From contig CAJXLZ010000008.1 in assembly GCA_913056505.1 (NCBI GenBank), forward strand, positions 1 to 13,128: a stretch of 13,128 bases of DNA. Reading direction: 5' to 3'. The position numbers and the translations under genes were made by a program. Below are positions 12,160 through 13,128 of this stretch, in pieces (positions within the stretch are counted from its first letter, which is position 1; each line of letters starts with the position of its first letter). The stretch comes from an uncultured Desulfurellaceae bacterium (GTDB lineage: Bacteria; Campylobacterota_A; Desulfurellia; Desulfurellales; Hippeaceae). The notes under the pieces are model-generated. The model saw only the letters and a list, made by a program, of their open reading frames with translations. It did no database searches and had not been told where the DNA came from.

Positions 12160-12947
12160 TACTTAAAACGCTCTCCAATAAACGTAAACGATATAACCGT
12201 TAAAAATATTACAACCCCGGGGAAGAAGGTCATCCACCATGCTATCTGTATAACATCCTTACCTTCTGATAAAATACTGCCCCAGCTTGCTATAGGGGGT
12301 TGAACACCAAGGCCTAAAAAACTTAAGCCCGATTCCGCCAATATTGCACTGCCTACACCTAATGTAGCATATACAATGACTAAAGAGATAGCATTGGGTA
12401 TGATATGTCTAAAAATAATATACAGATCGCTCTTACCAAGGAGCTTAGCCGCACTTATATACTCCATACTTTTCAGCTTCAAAACCTCAGCTCTTACAAT
12501 ACGCGCTATTCCCATCCAGCCTGTCAAACCTATGATAATCATAATGTTGATTATACTTGGACCAACCAAAACAGCTACAGCCAAAATCAGGAAAAAAACG
12601 GGAAAGGTCAGCATAATATCAATAAAGCGCATAATAATGGAGTCTGTAATGCCGCCGAAATATCCGCTTACAGCCCCAATAAATAGTCCTGAAAATGTAG
12701 AAATGCCAACAGCAATTAAAGAGACCTCAATAGATATTCTGCTTGCATAAATTATACGAGAGAATACATCCCTTCCTATTCTATCCGTACCGAAAAGATG
12801 ATGCCAGGACGGTGGCTGCAGAATAGAATTTGGATCTATGGCATAAGGGTTATAGGGCGCGATGTATGGTGCAAAAATAGCACTGAAAATAATTAAAGCT
12901 ATAAAAATTACAGAAAAAATCAAACCGACATCAGCCTTTATGTTCAT
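12159..12947 (-). CDS. Oligopeptide/dipeptide ABC transporter permease (OppC/DppC type)
   Basis: This is one of the two membrane subunits of a peptide-type ABC importer. Of 262 residues, 8-27 is the first TM segment, followed by a periplasmic part with the DppC/OppC signature HLFGTDRIGRDVFSR (50-64). About five more membrane segments follow, with the EAA loop EYISAAKLLGKSDLYIIFRHIIPN at 162-185 that contacts the ATPase, and AESGLSFLGLG (204-214). The C-terminus ends FIGERFK; most relatives run on through a LRDxLDPR box, so about 6-8 residues are missing. The start is ATG at 12947, without a visible ribosome binding site. Neither the partner permease (OppB) nor the binding protein is in the window; an OppF-like ATPase lies about 9.5 kb downstream on the same strand. 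The substrate cannot be told from sequence; DppC-like proteins also carry nickel, heme or murein peptides. Confidence 0.92.
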   Translation of the reverse strand: MNIKADVGLIFSVIFIALIIFSAIFAPYIAPYNPYAIDPNSILQPPSWHHLFGTDRIGRDVFSRIIYASRISIEVSLIAVGISTFSGLFIGAVSGYFGGITDSIIMRFIDIMLTFPVFFLILAVAVLVGPSIINIMIIIGLTGWMGIARIVRAEVLKLKSMEYISAAKLLGKSDLYIIFRHIIPNAISLVIVYATLGVGSAILAESGLSFLGLGVQPPIASWGSILSEGKDVIQIAWWMTFFPGVVIFLTVISFTFIGERFK

Positions 12948-13128
12948 ATGTGAAAATTACAACAAATTAGCAAAAACTGCAAATTATTATATTAGCTTTT
13001 TGTAACTATTTTCTTAACGCCTTTTTATAATGTGGGGAAAAGAAAGAGTTATATGCTAAACCCTTTGTCATTCCCGCGCACGCGGGAATCCATGCTTTAG
13101 ATTCCGTGTCAAGCACGGAATGACATTA
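12948..13128. other. Non-coding right-edge region upstream of the permease gene
   Basis: No open reading frame is supported in these 181 bases. They hold a possible -10 box (TATAAT on the - strand, 12991-12986) about 39 bases before the permease ATG, without a convincing -35 box, and the palindromic repeat at the right edge. The region is probably the promoter region of the permease-rodA-purB genes, but only the -10-like element can be pointed to. Confidence 0.35.
13066..13125. repeat. Nested palindromic interspersed repeat
   Basis: The outer arms TGTCATTCC (13066-13074) and GGAATGACA (13117-13125) are exact reverse complements. Inside are two hairpins: ATTCCCGCG / CGCGGGAAT (13070-13078 and 13081-13089, 2-base loop) and ATTCCGTG / CACGGAAT (13101-13108 and 13114-13121, 5-base loop TCAAG). 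The outer pairing and the two inner hairpins exclude each other in part. Its core is far richer in G+C than the rest of the window. Repeats with GTCATTCCCGCG and similar cores are spread through intergenic DNA of many proteobacteria and other phyla; whether it recurs in this genome cannot be seen from one window. Confidence 0.75.

Noticed and set aside
1..13128. CRISPR array, tRNA, rRNA, transposase, toxin-antitoxin or phage genes
   Set aside because: I looked for regularly spaced repeats, cloverleaf arms and characteristic protein motifs on both strands and saw none.

Overview
The window is an AT-rich (by eye about one third G+C), tightly packed bacterial chromosome segment with 14 protein-coding genes, one of them cut by the left edge. 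Only about 180 bases at the right edge are non-coding. The gene set (a Spr-like NlpC/P60 peptidase, RuvC, RodA, a che cluster with CheV and CheX) suggests a chemotactic, rod-shaped, probably Gram-negative bacterium outside the well-studied groups. I cannot place it in a phylum from the sequence alone. GTG and TTG appear as possible starts, and several start codons are supported by good AAGGAG-type ribosome binding sites.

Layout. On the + strand at the left are the 3' part of an NlpC/P60 peptidase gene and ruvC, which overlap by 29 bases. Everything else is on the - strand and reads from right to left: an OppC/DppC-type permease, rodA and purB (0.77 kb to 1.3 kb each, with a TAATG overlap between the first two), then a nine-gene block: PAS histidine kinase, membrane Cache-HAMP sensor, cheA, cheW, cheV, cheX, cheY, an OppF/DppF-type ATPase and rlmN. 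rlmN ends convergently inside the end of ruvC. No tRNA, rRNA, CRISPR array, insertion sequence or phage gene was seen.

The main interest is the chemosensory block. It contains CheA, CheW, CheV, CheX and CheY but no methyltransferase CheR, methylesterase CheB or methyl-accepting receptor. In the position where receptor genes are often found there is a two-TM periplasmic Cache-type sensor whose protein stops directly after its HAMP domain, and overlapping it by 8 bases is a soluble PAS-HisKA kinase. CheA itself has no recognisable P2 domain and carries a C-terminal receiver-like domain that keeps its phospho-acceptor Asp but has lost the acidic pair and the conserved Lys. A near-consensus sigma-70 promoter (TTGACT, 17 bases, TATAAT) lies across the purB stop codon and is placed to drive the whole block. 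Together these suggest a signalling module in which a split sensor (membrane Cache-HAMP protein plus soluble kinase) may feed the same CheY pool as CheA; this is an inference from gene order and domain content.

The two peptide-transporter genes are separated by this block: the permease lies at the upstream end and the ATPase at the downstream end. At the right edge is a nested palindromic repeat of the interspersed type found in many bacterial genomes.
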